NCBI GenBank assembly: GCA_965657965.1
Contig: CBFHQM010000014.1
Coordinates: forward strand, 1 to 57,751
DNA length: 57,751 bases
Reading direction: 5' to 3'
Origin: UBA8752 sp965657965
GTDB taxonomy: Bacteria; Bacteroidota; Bacteroidia; Flavobacteriales_D; Sanyastnellaceae
Made by a program: the position numbers and the translations under genes. Positions 18,025-26,309 of this stretch are shown one piece after another. The stretch's first letter is position 1, and every line of letters begins with the position of its first letter. Below the pieces are notes generated by a model. The model saw only the letters and a list, made by a program, of their open reading frames with translations, had not been told where the DNA came from and did no database searches.

Positions 18025-19338
18025 ATGGGCACTTTTGTTATCGAGGGAGGACATCCTCTCAATGGAACCATTACTCCCCAAGGGGCCAAGAACGAAGCGC
18101 TTCAGGTGGTTTGTGCTGTGCTGTTGACCTCCGAGCCAGTGACGATTTCGAATTTGCCGGACATCGTGGATGTGAATCGGTTGATTGACTTGTTGTCTTC
18201 CATGGGCGTCAAGGTGGAGAAATTGGATGCTGGATCTTTCCGGTTCCAAGCAGATGACGTCAACATCGAATATCTCGAGAGCGACGAATTCCGTCAGAAA
18301 GGAGGTGGTTTGCGCGGCAGTGTTATGGTCATGGGGCCACTCCTCGGCCGCTTTGGAAAGGGGTACATCCCCAAGCCTGGTGGAGATAAAATTGGCCGCC
18401 GCCGCATGGACACCCACTTCATTGGGTTCGAAAACCTCGGTGCGACCTTCCGTTACGATGCCGGAGAAACGTTTTTCCGTGCAGAGGCCAAAGGGGGGCT
18501 CAAGGGCACCGACATGCTGCTCGATGAGGCTTCGGTGACGGGCACGGCCAACATTGTGATGGCGGCAGCATTGGCCAAAGGAAAAACCACGATCTACAAC
18601 GCGGCATGTGAGCCTTATTTGCAGCAGCTCTGCAAGATGATCAACCGCATGGGCGGCAAGATTTCGGGTGTTGGATCCAACCTGCTTACGATCGAAGGCG
18701 TAGATGAATTGGGGGGGTGCGATCACCGCTGTCTGCCCGACATGATTGAAATCGGAAGCTTCATTGGCATGGCGGCGATGACCCGTGGTGAACTGACGAT
18801 TAAGGATGTCAGTTGGGATGATCTGGGGCAGATTCCGAGGGTGTTTCAACGGATGGGCATTGGCTTAGAGAGAAGGGGGAACGACTTGTACGTCCCCTCT
18901 CAGGACCATTACGAAATCGACACGTTTATCGACGGGTCCATTTTGACAGTGTCCGATGCCCCTTGGCCTGGGTTCACGCCAGACTTGTTGTCCATTCTGT
19001 TGGTCACGGCCACGCAGGCGCGCGGCAGTGTCCTGGTTCACCAGAAAATGTTCGAGAGCCGGCTCTTCTTTGTCGACAAACTGATTGACATGGGCGCGCA
19101 AATTATTTTGTGTGACCCCCACCGGGCCACCATCATCGGCCTGGATCGAAAGACACCGTTGCGCGGCGTGACCATGACCTCGCCAGACATTCGCGCGGGT
19201 GTGTCTCTTCTGATTGCAGCATTGTCTGCCGAAGGGCGGTCCACCATTCACAACATTGGTCAAATTGACCGCGGTTACCAGTACATCGAGCACCGTTTGC
19301 GCGCATTGGGTGCGCAAATTGAGCGCCTCGCAGACTGA
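18025..19338 (+). CDS. murA: UDP-N-acetylglucosamine 1-carboxyvinyltransferase
   Basis: This encodes 437 residues. MurA transfers enolpyruvate from PEP to UDP-GlcNAc, the first committed step of peptidoglycan synthesis, in the cytosol. The N-terminal GAKNEAL motif (Lys22-Asn23) and the loop PGGDKIGRRRMD are clear. The loop residue that is Cys115 in E. coli is Asp121 here (codon 18385-18387). Cys-to-Asp at this site keeps activity and gives fosfomycin insensitivity in enzymes such as those of Mycobacterium and Chlamydia. ATG 18025 starts the family N-terminus (MGTFVIEGGHPLNG); the frame is open upstream but that part is not MurA-like. The 118-base gap to the DUF4290 gene shows no consensus promoter. 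Confidence 0.95.
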   Translation: MGTFVIEGGHPLNGTITPQGAKNEALQVVCAVLLTSEPVTISNLPDIVDVNRLIDLLSSMGVKVEKLDAGSFRFQADDVNIEYLESDEFRQKGGGLRGSVMVMGPLLGRFGKGYIPKPGGDKIGRRRMDTHFIGFENLGATFRYDAGETFFRAEAKGGLKGTDMLLDEASVTGTANIVMAAALAKGKTTIYNAACEPYLQQLCKMINRMGGKISGVGSNLLTIEGVDELGGCDHRCLPDMIEIGSFIGMAAMTRGELTIKDVSWDDLGQIPRVFQRMGIGLERRGNDLYVPSQDHYEIDTFIDGSILTVSDAPWPGFTPDLLSILLVTATQARGSVLVHQKMFESRLFFVDKLIDMGAQIILCDPHRATIIGLDRKTPLRGVTMTSPDIRAGVSLLIAALSAEGRSTIHNIGQIDRGYQYIEHRLRALGAQIERLAD

Positions 19339-19342
19339 GGCC

Positions 19343-19372
19343 TTTGTCTCGCGCGTTCCCTCCGTAAATTGT
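19343..19372 (+). promoter_or_regulatory. Possible promoter before the thioredoxin gene
   Basis: TTTG (19343-19346) is followed after 18 bases by TAAATTGT (19365-19372), an incomplete match to TAnnTTTG. It lies in the 41-base gap between murA and the thioredoxin gene. It is weak, and read-through from murA is equally likely. Confidence 0.3.
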
Positions 19373-19379
19373 ACATGCA

Positions 19380-19916
19380 ATGAAAGCTTCCATTTTCCTC
19401 CGTTCGACCTTGTTTTTGACCCTGAGCTTGGCCATTCTGACTGTGTCGGCCCAAGACCCGCGAATCGGCACCTCCGTGGGTGATTTGGCCCCCGAATTGA
19501 CCCTCCAAGGCTTGGATGGTGAGCAGGTTCGATTGAGCGACCTCAAAGGACAGTTGGTTTTGGTGGACTTTTGGGCCAGCTGGTGCGGGCCTTGTCGCCG
19601 GGAGAACCCGAATGTGGTCAACGCATTCAAGAAGTACCGCAAAGCCAAATTCAAAAGCGCTGAAGGCTTTACCGTGGCCAGCGTGTCTTTGGACCGCAAC
19701 CAACAAAGCTGGGAAAAGGCGGTCAAGCAAGACCAGTTGGATTGGGATTGGCATGGCAGTGATCTGGCCGGGTGGAGCAGTGAAGCGGCCGCATTGTATG
19801 GGGTAAGCAGCATTCCCATGAGCTTCTTGGTCGACGAGAACGGCGTCATTGTCGCGAAAAACCTTCGTGGCATGGAATTGCACATTCAAATCGACCAGCA
19901 CGTCGCCCGATTGTGA
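19380..19916 (+). CDS. Exported thiol-disulfide oxidoreductase (TlpA/ResA-like)
   Basis: This encodes 178 residues with a signal peptide (LFLTLSLAILTVSAQ). The thioredoxin fold carries the redox pair WCGPC (Cys69, Cys72) and the cis-proline segment SSIPMSFLVD. These proteins act in the periplasm to reduce or rearrange disulfides, for example in cytochrome c maturation or in secreted Cys-rich proteins. No cytochrome genes are nearby, so the partner is unknown. ATG 19380 is the only sensible start. Confidence 0.88.
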   Translation: MKASIFLRSTLFLTLSLAILTVSAQDPRIGTSVGDLAPELTLQGLDGEQVRLSDLKGQLVLVDFWASWCGPCRRENPNVVNAFKKYRKAKFKSAEGFTVASVSLDRNQQSWEKAVKQDQLDWDWHGSDLAGWSSEAAALYGVSSIPMSFLVDENGVIVAKNLRGMELHIQIDQHVARL

Positions 19917-19945
19917 CAGGAATGTCATGAATTGACGGGTGGGGC

Positions 19946-19970
19946 TGACAGGAGGTCGCGCGCCCTGTCA
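19946..19970. promoter_or_regulatory. Perfect inverted repeat upstream of grpE (TGACAGG-N11-CCTGTCA)
   Basis: TGACAGG (19946-19952) and CCTGTCA (19964-19970) form a perfect 7-base dyad about 62 bases before the grpE ATG. A further imperfect dyad of the same half site (TGTCA-N5-TGAC) lies just upstream at 19923-19936. No T-tract follows, so it does not look like a terminator. I read it as a candidate operator; it is not the CIRCE element of HrcA. Confidence 0.45.
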
Positions 19971-20031
19971 CGTTGTCCGCCTCGCTGTGGATGGCACAGG
20001 GATTGATTCATCCCGAACAAACCGCAATGCC

Positions 20032-20577
20032 ATGATGCACGCCATGAACGAGGAAGAGACCTTGCACGACGCCGAGGCGCAAGACACCGCAACGGAGTCC
20101 AAAACCGAAGAACAGACCGAGGCGACTTCAGATGAAGGTGCAGCCGCCAATGCAGAGGAAGAAGCGTGGCGGGACAAGTACCTCAGACTGTACGCTGAAT
20201 TCGACAATTTCCGGAAGCGCACGATGCGCGAACGCGGGGATTTGGTGCGCAGTGCCGGTCGGGACCTGACCGAGGCCATGTTGCCTGTGCTGGATGATTT
20301 TGAGCGCGCTCAGGCTGCAGGAGACGGTCAGGATGTGGAGCAACTCAAGGAGGGATACCTCCTGATTGGACAGAAAATGAAAGGCATCTTGGAGACCAAA
20401 GGGCTTAGCCGAATGGAAGCCAAGGGCGCCGAATTTGATACAGACCTTCACGAGGCCATCACTCAAATTCCTGCACCAGAGCCTAGCATGAAGGGCAAGG
20501 TTGTCGACGTGGTAGAGCCTGGATACAAGCTTCACGACGCTGTCTTGAGGTTCGCTAAAGTGGTGGTGGGCAACTGA
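20032..20577 (+). CDS. grpE: Nucleotide exchange factor GrpE
   Basis: This encodes about 181 residues. GrpE releases ADP from DnaK in the Hsp70 cycle. The acidic N-terminal tail (about 1-45) precedes a long coiled coil that begins at WRDKYLRLYAEFDNFRKRT, and a C-terminal beta domain ends in VVEPGYKLHDAVLRFAKVVV, the family signature. ATGs at 20032, 20035 and 20044 are all possible; the frame upstream is open but not GrpE-like. dnaJ follows after eight bases; dnaK is not in the window. Confidence 0.95.
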   Translation: MMHAMNEEETLHDAEAQDTATESKTEEQTEATSDEGAAANAEEEAWRDKYLRLYAEFDNFRKRTMRERGDLVRSAGRDLTEAMLPVLDDFERAQAAGDGQDVEQLKEGYLLIGQKMKGILETKGLSRMEAKGAEFDTDLHEAITQIPAPEPSMKGKVVDVVEPGYKLHDAVLRFAKVVVGN

Positions 20578-20585
20578 TATAGGCC

Positions 20586-21698
20586 ATGTCGAAGCGCGAT
20601 TTTTACGAGATTCTGGGCGTCCAACGCGACGCGTCTGAAGCAGACATTAAGAAGGCCTACCGCAAGCTGGCCATCAAGCATCACCCCGATAAAAACCCAG
20701 ATGACGCGAGTGCGGAATCCAAGTTTAAGGAGGCGGCAGAAGCCTACGAAGTCTTGAGTGACCAGCAGAAGCGAGCGAAATACGACCGTTTTGGTCATGC
20801 AGGTGTTGGCGGTGCAGCCGGCGGTGGCGGTGCTGGCATGAACATGGACGACATCTTTAGCCAGTTCGGAGACATCTTCGGCGGTGCTTTTGGAGATGCT
20901 TTTGGTGGCGGTGGCCCGCGCGGGCCGCGGCGCATGAAGGGGTCCAATCTTCGGATCAAGGTGCAACTCACCTTGGCAGAAATTGCGGAGGGGGTGACCA
21001 AAAAGGTCAAGGTGTTTCGGTTGGTTCAAGCCGACGGTGTCGAATATGACACGTGCAGGCAGTGCAGTGGAACGGGTCAGGTGCGTCGGGTAACGAACAC
21101 CATCTTGGGCCAGATGCAAACGGCTTCTACTTGTCCCTCCTGTGGAGGATTGGGGCGCAGTGTGACCTCTAAGCCCAAGGACGCAGATGAGCATGGCCTG
21201 CGCCGCGAAGAGTCCGTTTTGGACATTGAAATTCCGGCAGGCGTAGAGGATGGCATGCAGTTGAACCTGCGTGGAAAGGGCAATCAAGCTCCTGCGGGTG
21301 GCATTCCTGGCGACCTCCTGGTGCAAATCCGGGAAGCCGATCACGAAGCGTTCACGAGAAACGGGAAAAACCTTCATCTGGACCATCACATTTCCTTTGT
21401 GGAAGCCAGTTTGGGTGCTCAGGTAGAAATTCCCTTGCTTCAAAGCAAAGCCAAGATTCGCATCGAGGCCGGTACACAAAGCGGGAAAATTGTGCGTCTC
21501 AAAGGCAAGGGTTTGCCCTCTGTCAATAGTTACGGTCGAGGAGACTTGCTGGTCAACTTGAACGTGTGGACACCGCAGGAATTGAGCGCAGAAGAAAGAG
21601 CAACGTTGGAAAGTTGGCGAGAAGCCCCCAACTTCCAACCTGATCCCGATCCCCGCGACAAAGGTTTCTTTGAGCGGGTTCGGGACATGTTCAGCTGA
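20586..21698 (+). CDS. dnaJ: Co-chaperone DnaJ with only two of four zinc-finger motifs
   Basis: This encodes 370 residues. DnaJ delivers clients to DnaK and stimulates its ATPase. The J-domain (1-70) has the HPD motif at 33-35, followed by a Gly/Phe-rich linker (71-112). The zinc region keeps only two CxxCxGxG motifs, CRQCSGTG (157-164) and CPSCGGLG (183-190). By order and surroundings these match motifs II and III (zinc site 2). Motifs I and IV (zinc site 1) are replaced by sequence without Cys. The C-terminal substrate and dimer domains are intact. It lies directly behind grpE and four bases before the ABC ATPase gene. Confidence 0.94.
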   Translation: MSKRDFYEILGVQRDASEADIKKAYRKLAIKHHPDKNPDDASAESKFKEAAEAYEVLSDQQKRAKYDRFGHAGVGGAAGGGGAGMNMDDIFSQFGDIFGGAFGDAFGGGGPRGPRRMKGSNLRIKVQLTLAEIAEGVTKKVKVFRLVQADGVEYDTCRQCSGTGQVRRVTNTILGQMQTASTCPSCGGLGRSVTSKPKDADEHGLRREESVLDIEIPAGVEDGMQLNLRGKGNQAPAGGIPGDLLVQIREADHEAFTRNGKNLHLDHHISFVEASLGAQVEIPLLQSKAKIRIEAGTQSGKIVRLKGKGLPSVNSYGRGDLLVNLNVWTPQELSAEERATLESWREAPNFQPDPDPRDKGFFERVRDMFS

Positions 21699-21701
21699 CC
21701 C

Positions 21702-22652
21702 ATGTCCACCACCCTCCAGGTTCATCAACTCGCAAAGTCCTACGGTGCCCAACATGTGCTGGACGGCGTCACATTTGAGGTTCCTCAGGGCGAAATAGTG
21801 GGCCTGCTCGGGCCCAATGGAGCGGGCAAGTCCACCTTGATTCGCAGCATCATGGGCATTGTAAAGCCCGATGCTGGCGAGATTCGCCTTTCGGGTCAAC
21901 CTTGGTCTAGGTCCGCAGTTCAAGGCGTCGGGTATTTGCCCGAAGAGAGGGGGTTGTACAAGGACATGCGTGTGGGAGAGCAGGCGGTGTATTTCGCCCA
22001 GCTAAAAGGAATGCAAAAGGCGGACGCGGTGGCTGCGTTGCGTACTTGGTTTGAGCGGCTTGAAGTTGAAGGATGGTGGGACAAAAAGGTCTCCGACATT
22101 TCCAAAGGAATGGCGCAGAAGATTCAGTTCATCTGTACCGTGGTTCATCGGCCCAGCTTGCTCATTTTAGACGAGCCTTTGAGTGGGTTCGATCCAATCA
22201 ATGCGCGCAGAATCATCAAAGAAGTGCGCGCCCTGGCGGCAGAAGGCACCTCGGTACTCCTTTCTACTCACGACATGCCAAGTGTGGAGCGTCTTTGTGA
22301 CCGGGTTGTTTTGCTGAACCGTGGCAAGGTGGTGCTGGCCGGACCGTCGGAGTCGCTGCGAGAGTCCGGTTGGGACGGCACACAGGAAGTCTTATTCAAA
22401 GGAACTGACATGGCGTTCACGGTGGCTTTGGGGGCATTGGCACATTTGGATGCGTTGGAGCCCAGTTCTGTGGAGGACATTCGAAAAGCCCGACTTCGGC
22501 TTCGTTCCGGTGTGACACCCGCTGCGCTCTTGTCTGCCTTGATGGCTTCCGTTGACATCGTCGAGTTTATCAAGGTGCGTCCAACCATGGAGTCCTTGTT
22601 CATTGGTGCCGTTGAGCGCGCCAAGGATTCTGAAACCCCCGCCGCAACATGA
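21702..22652 (+). CDS. ABC transporter ATP-binding subunit (NatA-like)
   Basis: This encodes 316 residues. Walker A is GPNGAGKS (37-44), the signature ISKGM (133-137), Walker B LLILDEP (153-159) and the switch His190. The C-terminal extension of about 90 residues (similar to DUF4162) is typical of subunits paired with ABC-2 permeases of the NatA/YhaQ type, which usually export ions, drugs or lipids. The stop overlaps the permease start (ATGA), so both parts are made together. It follows dnaJ after three bases. The substrate is unknown. Confidence 0.92.
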   Translation: MSTTLQVHQLAKSYGAQHVLDGVTFEVPQGEIVGLLGPNGAGKSTLIRSIMGIVKPDAGEIRLSGQPWSRSAVQGVGYLPEERGLYKDMRVGEQAVYFAQLKGMQKADAVAALRTWFERLEVEGWWDKKVSDISKGMAQKIQFICTVVHRPSLLILDEPLSGFDPINARRIIKEVRALAAEGTSVLLSTHDMPSVERLCDRVVLLNRGKVVLAGPSESLRESGWDGTQEVLFKGTDMAFTVALGALAHLDALEPSSVEDIRKARLRLRSGVTPAALLSALMASVDIVEFIKVRPTMESLFIGAVERAKDSETPAAT

Positions 22653-23995
22653 ATGCAAGATTGGTTGGTGCGGTGATTCTGAGAGAATGGCGCACGCGGG
22701 TATTCAAACGCAGCTTCGTGTTGGGCACCGTCCTTTTGCCCATTGCATCTATTGGATTCATGGTCGGGGCGGTCATGCTCACGGAAAGCTCAGTGGTCCG
22801 AAATGTGGTGCTGATTGAAGATGCTCCGGGATTGATCACGGCATTGGATGTATCGAGCGGTCAATACGTTCCGCGCTGTCCGGGTTGTTTTCCAGAGCGG
22901 GAGAATTTGGTTTATCACTTTACCAGGGAAGCCCCCACGGACAGCGTGTGGAAGGCTCAAGGGCATACGGTGTTGGTGGAATACGACGAGTCAATACTGC
23001 AGAACCATTCCGGTTATCTGGTGTACGAAAAGTCTCCAGGGGGAACCGCGAAGCGTCACATCGAACGCGACTTGAGTAGGGCCATGGAGCACGCGAGGGT
23101 GCGACAGAGTACCGAATTGGATTGGTCGGCCTACCAGCGTTTGAAGATGGAGTTGACGCTGTTTGACCGAGGCATTGAAGATGGGCAGCGTGTGCAGGGC
23201 GGTGGTGATGAGGTGAGAGGCAGCATTGGCTTCCTTTTTAGCGCGGTACTCCTGATCGTGTTGTTTGTCTATGGGGGCGTGATTTTACGGAGTGTGGTGG
23301 AAGAAAAAGCCAACCATGTGGTGGAGGTGCTGATTGCGGCTGTGGAGCCCGAAGACCTTTTACTTGGCAAGGTGGTGGGGCTCGGTGCCGTGGCCGTTAC
23401 TCAGTTGGTGGCTTGGTCAATTTTGTCCTCAATGGGCTTTGTGGTCTTCCAGTCATTGTACGATTCTGGTGCGTTGGGTGTCGCGGCGGCGGTCGGCTCC
23501 AGCGATGTGCCGGCTGACTTGTTGACGGTGATGGGCGAGAATGGGGCCTTGGTTCACCTGCTGAACATCAATTGGCCGCTCATGGTGGTGGGATCCATCG
23601 CATTCTACATCGGTGGCTATTTGTTGTACGGAAGTCTGTTCGCTGCAGTCGGTTCTTCTGTTCATTCGGAACAGGAGGGGCAAGGCATGGTCTTTCCGGT
23701 GACGATGCCGTTGATGTTTGGTTATTTCGCCGCGACCATGGTCATTGAAAACCCCGATTTGCCGATTTTGGAATGGCTCGGCTGGTTTCCGCTCACTTCG
23801 CCTGTGATTATGCTGGTGCGCATGGCCAGTGGCGTCGCGCTCTGGGAGGTGGTGGCATCTTGGGTTTTATTGATGCTGACGGCCCGATTGGTGCTGGGGC
23901 TTGCGGGCAAGGTTTATCGGTTCAGTGTGCTGCACGATGGTTCGCGCAGCGGGTGGCAGCTTTTGCTGCATTGGGTGCGAGGCAATGGACAGTAA
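22649..23995 (+). CDS. ABC-2 type transporter permease (NatB-like)
   Basis: This encodes 448 residues. One membrane helix lies near the N-terminus (about 20-42), then a large extracytoplasmic domain of about 150 residues, then about five helices from residue 185 on. The segment VVEEKANHVVEVLIAAVEPEDLLLGKVVG is the conserved coupling region of the NatB/YhaP group, quoted here only as evidence of family. It pairs with the ATPase encoded immediately upstream and overlaps the next gene by 11 bases. The transported substrate is not known. Confidence 0.88.
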   Translation: MNARLVGAVILREWRTRVFKRSFVLGTVLLPIASIGFMVGAVMLTESSVVRNVVLIEDAPGLITALDVSSGQYVPRCPGCFPERENLVYHFTREAPTDSVWKAQGHTVLVEYDESILQNHSGYLVYEKSPGGTAKRHIERDLSRAMEHARVRQSTELDWSAYQRLKMELTLFDRGIEDGQRVQGGGDEVRGSIGFLFSAVLLIVLFVYGGVILRSVVEEKANHVVEVLIAAVEPEDLLLGKVVGLGAVAVTQLVAWSILSSMGFVVFQSLYDSGALGVAAAVGSSDVPADLLTVMGENGALVHLLNINWPLMVVGSIAFYIGGYLLYGSLFAAVGSSVHSEQEGQGMVFPVTMPLMFGYFAATMVIENPDLPILEWLGWFPLTSPVIMLVRMASGVALWEVVASWVLLMLTARLVLGLAGKVYRFSVLHDGSRSGWQLLLHWVRGNGQ

Positions 23996-24968
23996 GGGGC
24001 TCACCCGGGTCGCCCTGGTGGACTGTGGAACCAACACATTTACCCTGCACATTGCCGATGTTCGGCCCGACTGCTGGACACCTGTTTTTCTCCAGCGTCG
24101 TTTTGTTCAACTCGGTGCAGACAGCTTCCGAACGGGGCGCCTGTCTCCCGCGCGAATGCGACGGGGTGCAGATGTACTTCAGTCGTTTTGGGACACGGCC
24201 TGCAATTATGGTGCGACCCACACACGGGCCATCGGCTGCAGTGCGTTGCGCGACGCCCGCAATGGCGACGCCTTCGTGAAGATGGCCAAAGAAAAAGGGT
24301 GGTCCATGGCCGTTATCGATGGTGGCCAAGAGGCCTCTTGGATACACGGAGGTGTGGCGGCCACGGTGCAGGAGGAGCATTGGTCGGCAGGTCAACCGGC
24401 GTTGACGCTGGACATCGGAGGCGGAAGTGTTGAGTTCATTTTGTGGACGCCTTCTCAAGTACTGGGTCGTTTTAGTCTCGATTTGGGTGTGGCGCGGCTG
24501 ACCGATTGGGTCAAGCCTTCCGACCCGTTGTCCAGTGCAGACCTTGATTCGGTGTCTCGCGTTGCAGATCAAGCCATGGCCCCCCTGTTGGCCTTGTGTT
24601 CGGCCTCCCCGCCAGCCTTGCTGGTGGGCACAAGCGGGGCCTTCGATGCATTGGCCTTGATGGAGGACCCAAGGGCCCATTGGCGTCCGTCCAATGTCGC
24701 AGATGTGTTGCCCATGGCGGCCCTGCGCTCTCGGTGTTTGGCGATGATGGGATTGTCCAAGCATCAAATGTCTTTGACCGAGGGCGTCCATCCAGACCGG
24801 GTGCCATACATGTCCATGGCGTGCGTTTTGATTGAACATGTCTTGAACCGGTTGCCCAGTATTCAGAACGTTTTGCGTTCTCGGCACACGGTGGCCGAAG
24901 GTGTTTTGGAGGAGACGGCGAAGGAATTGCAACGACAGGGAATGCCGTTGGCGTGGGAAAGGACATGA
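23985..24968 (+). CDS. Ppx/GppA-family exopolyphosphatase/pppGpp phosphatase
   Basis: This encodes 327 residues. The N-terminal ATPase-like phosphate loop is VALVDCGTNTF (Asp13). The catalytic Glu lies in DGGQEASWIHGG, and the second loop is LDIGGGSVEF. Family members cut polyphosphate or the 5'-phosphate of pppGpp in the cytosol. At this length it is the short type without the C-terminal HD domain. ATG 23985 lies within the end of the permease gene (11-base overlap); a longer frame exists but lacks family similarity. Substrate preference cannot be told. Confidence 0.88.
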   Translation: MDSKGLTRVALVDCGTNTFTLHIADVRPDCWTPVFLQRRFVQLGADSFRTGRLSPARMRRGADVLQSFWDTACNYGATHTRAIGCSALRDARNGDAFVKMAKEKGWSMAVIDGGQEASWIHGGVAATVQEEHWSAGQPALTLDIGGGSVEFILWTPSQVLGRFSLDLGVARLTDWVKPSDPLSSADLDSVSRVADQAMAPLLALCSASPPALLVGTSGAFDALALMEDPRAHWRPSNVADVLPMAALRSRCLAMMGLSKHQMSLTEGVHPDRVPYMSMACVLIEHVLNRLPSIQNVLRSRHTVAEGVLEETAKELQRQGMPLAWERT

Positions 24969-25020
24969 ATCCTTTGACGGGGATGAGGTCAGATTGAATT
25001 TCCTCCTCCATTTTCGCAAC

Positions 25021-26190
25021 ATGGCTCGCATCCTCATTATCGACGACGAACGTCTCATTCGCCATGCCCTGCGCGACATCTTGGAATACGAGAAGCACAT
25101 CGTGGAAGAGGCCGAAAACGGCAACGATGGTCTCAAGGCGGCTTTGGACGGAAAGTTTGATGTGATTTTCTGCGACGTCAAAATGCCGGGTAAGGATGGC
25201 ATCGAAGTGGTCGAATCCTTGTCGCTTAAGGGTGTCGAAACGCCTGTGGTGATCATGACTGGGCATGGAACGGTGGAATTGGCAGTTCAAGCTTTGAAGG
25301 CAGGGGCTTATGACTTTATCGAAAAGCCGCTGGACTTGAATCGCATTTTGGTGGCGCTTAGAAATGCCACTGACCGAGAGGAATTGAGAAAGGAGGCATC
25401 GACTCTGCGGCGGAAAACACGAACGGGAGGAGACAGAGACATGGTCGGGCAGAGTCCTGCATTGGAAGAGATCCGCTCCGTTATCCAGAAAGTGGCGCCC
25501 ACAGATGCGAGGGTGCTCATTACCGGGGCCAATGGAACGGGTAAAGAAGTCGTGGCCCGTCGGATTCACGCCCAAAGCCAAAGAAGCAAGTCTCCTTTTG
25601 TGGAGGTGAATTGCGCAGCCATTCCGGCGGAATTGATTGAATCCGAATTGTTTGGTCACGAAAAAGGGGCGTTCACCAGTGCGGTGAAGCAACGGAAAGG
25701 AAGGTTTGAACAAGCCCAAGGCGGAACCTTGTTTCTCGACGAGATTGGGGACATGGCCTTGCCTGCCCAAGCCAAGATGTTGCGCGCACTTCAAGAGCGG
25801 GTTATCCAAAGGGTGGGGGGCGACAAGAACATCAAGGTCGACGTACGTGTGCTCGCAGCCACCAATAAAAATCTGTCGATCGAAATTCAGGAGGGAAGGT
25901 TCAGGGAGGATCTCTTCCACCGTTTGAACGTGATCCCCATTCGTGTGCCCTCTTTGGCTGAACGCGCTGCGGATGTGCCCCTGTTGGTGGCGCACTTTCT
26001 CGGAAGTGTTGCCTCGGAATTGGGCGTGTCGGCGCCCAAATTCTCAGAGGAGGCCCTCACTGCGTTGTCTCAAGCCCCCTGGACAGGCAACATCCGAGAG
26101 TTGCGAAATGTGGTAGAACGCTTGGTGATTCTGTGCGGCGACGAGGTCAACGCTGCAGATGTTGAACGTCACGTTGGCACAGGGGCATAG
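25021..26190 (+). CDS. NtrC-type sigma-54 response regulator lacking a DNA-binding domain
   Basis: This encodes 389 residues. The receiver domain has Asp52 (CDVKMPGKDG), Thr80 and Lys102. The AAA+ domain has Walker A GANGTGKE (169-176), the sigma-54 contact loop GAFTSA (216-221; usually GAFTGA), Walker B LFLDEIGD (237-244) and WTGNIRELRN near 354-363. The protein stops at residue 389, right after the AAA+ lid. The roughly 50-residue Fis-type HTH normally found there is missing, and no HTH is encoded just downstream. I chose ATG 25021 because MARILIIDDE begins the receiver fold. It is the last gene of the run starting at grpE. It may act from solution, as reported for FlgR-like activators. Confidence 0.9.
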   Translation: MARILIIDDERLIRHALRDILEYEKHIVEEAENGNDGLKAALDGKFDVIFCDVKMPGKDGIEVVESLSLKGVETPVVIMTGHGTVELAVQALKAGAYDFIEKPLDLNRILVALRNATDREELRKEASTLRRKTRTGGDRDMVGQSPALEEIRSVIQKVAPTDARVLITGANGTGKEVVARRIHAQSQRSKSPFVEVNCAAIPAELIESELFGHEKGAFTSAVKQRKGRFEQAQGGTLFLDEIGDMALPAQAKMLRALQERVIQRVGGDKNIKVDVRVLAATNKNLSIEIQEGRFREDLFHRLNVIPIRVPSLAERAADVPLLVAHFLGSVASELGVSAPKFSEEALTALSQAPWTGNIRELRNVVERLVILCGDEVNAADVERHVGTGA

Positions 26191-26309
26191 GTGTGTCCAT
26201 TGGACGTGATTTGGGGCATTGATTAAGGTCAAGTTGTTGATGGGTAGTGCCTTGGAGGCAACCATCGCGGGTTTGTCCCGTCTACATTGCAGAAGCAACC
26301 CTCATCCTC

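Noticed and set aside
19917..20031. CIRCE element for HrcA control of grpE
   Set aside because: No TTAGCACTC-N9-GAGTGCTAA; the dyad found has a different sequence and spacing.
20532..21923. Long minus-strand frame opposite dnaJ
   Set aside because: Shadow of dnaJ codon usage; no recognisable domain and no start signals.
23922..25995. Two long minus-strand frames opposite the Ppx/GppA and NtrC-like genes
   Set aside because: Both sense genes have complete motif sets; the antisense translations are low-complexity and His/Arg-rich without family features.
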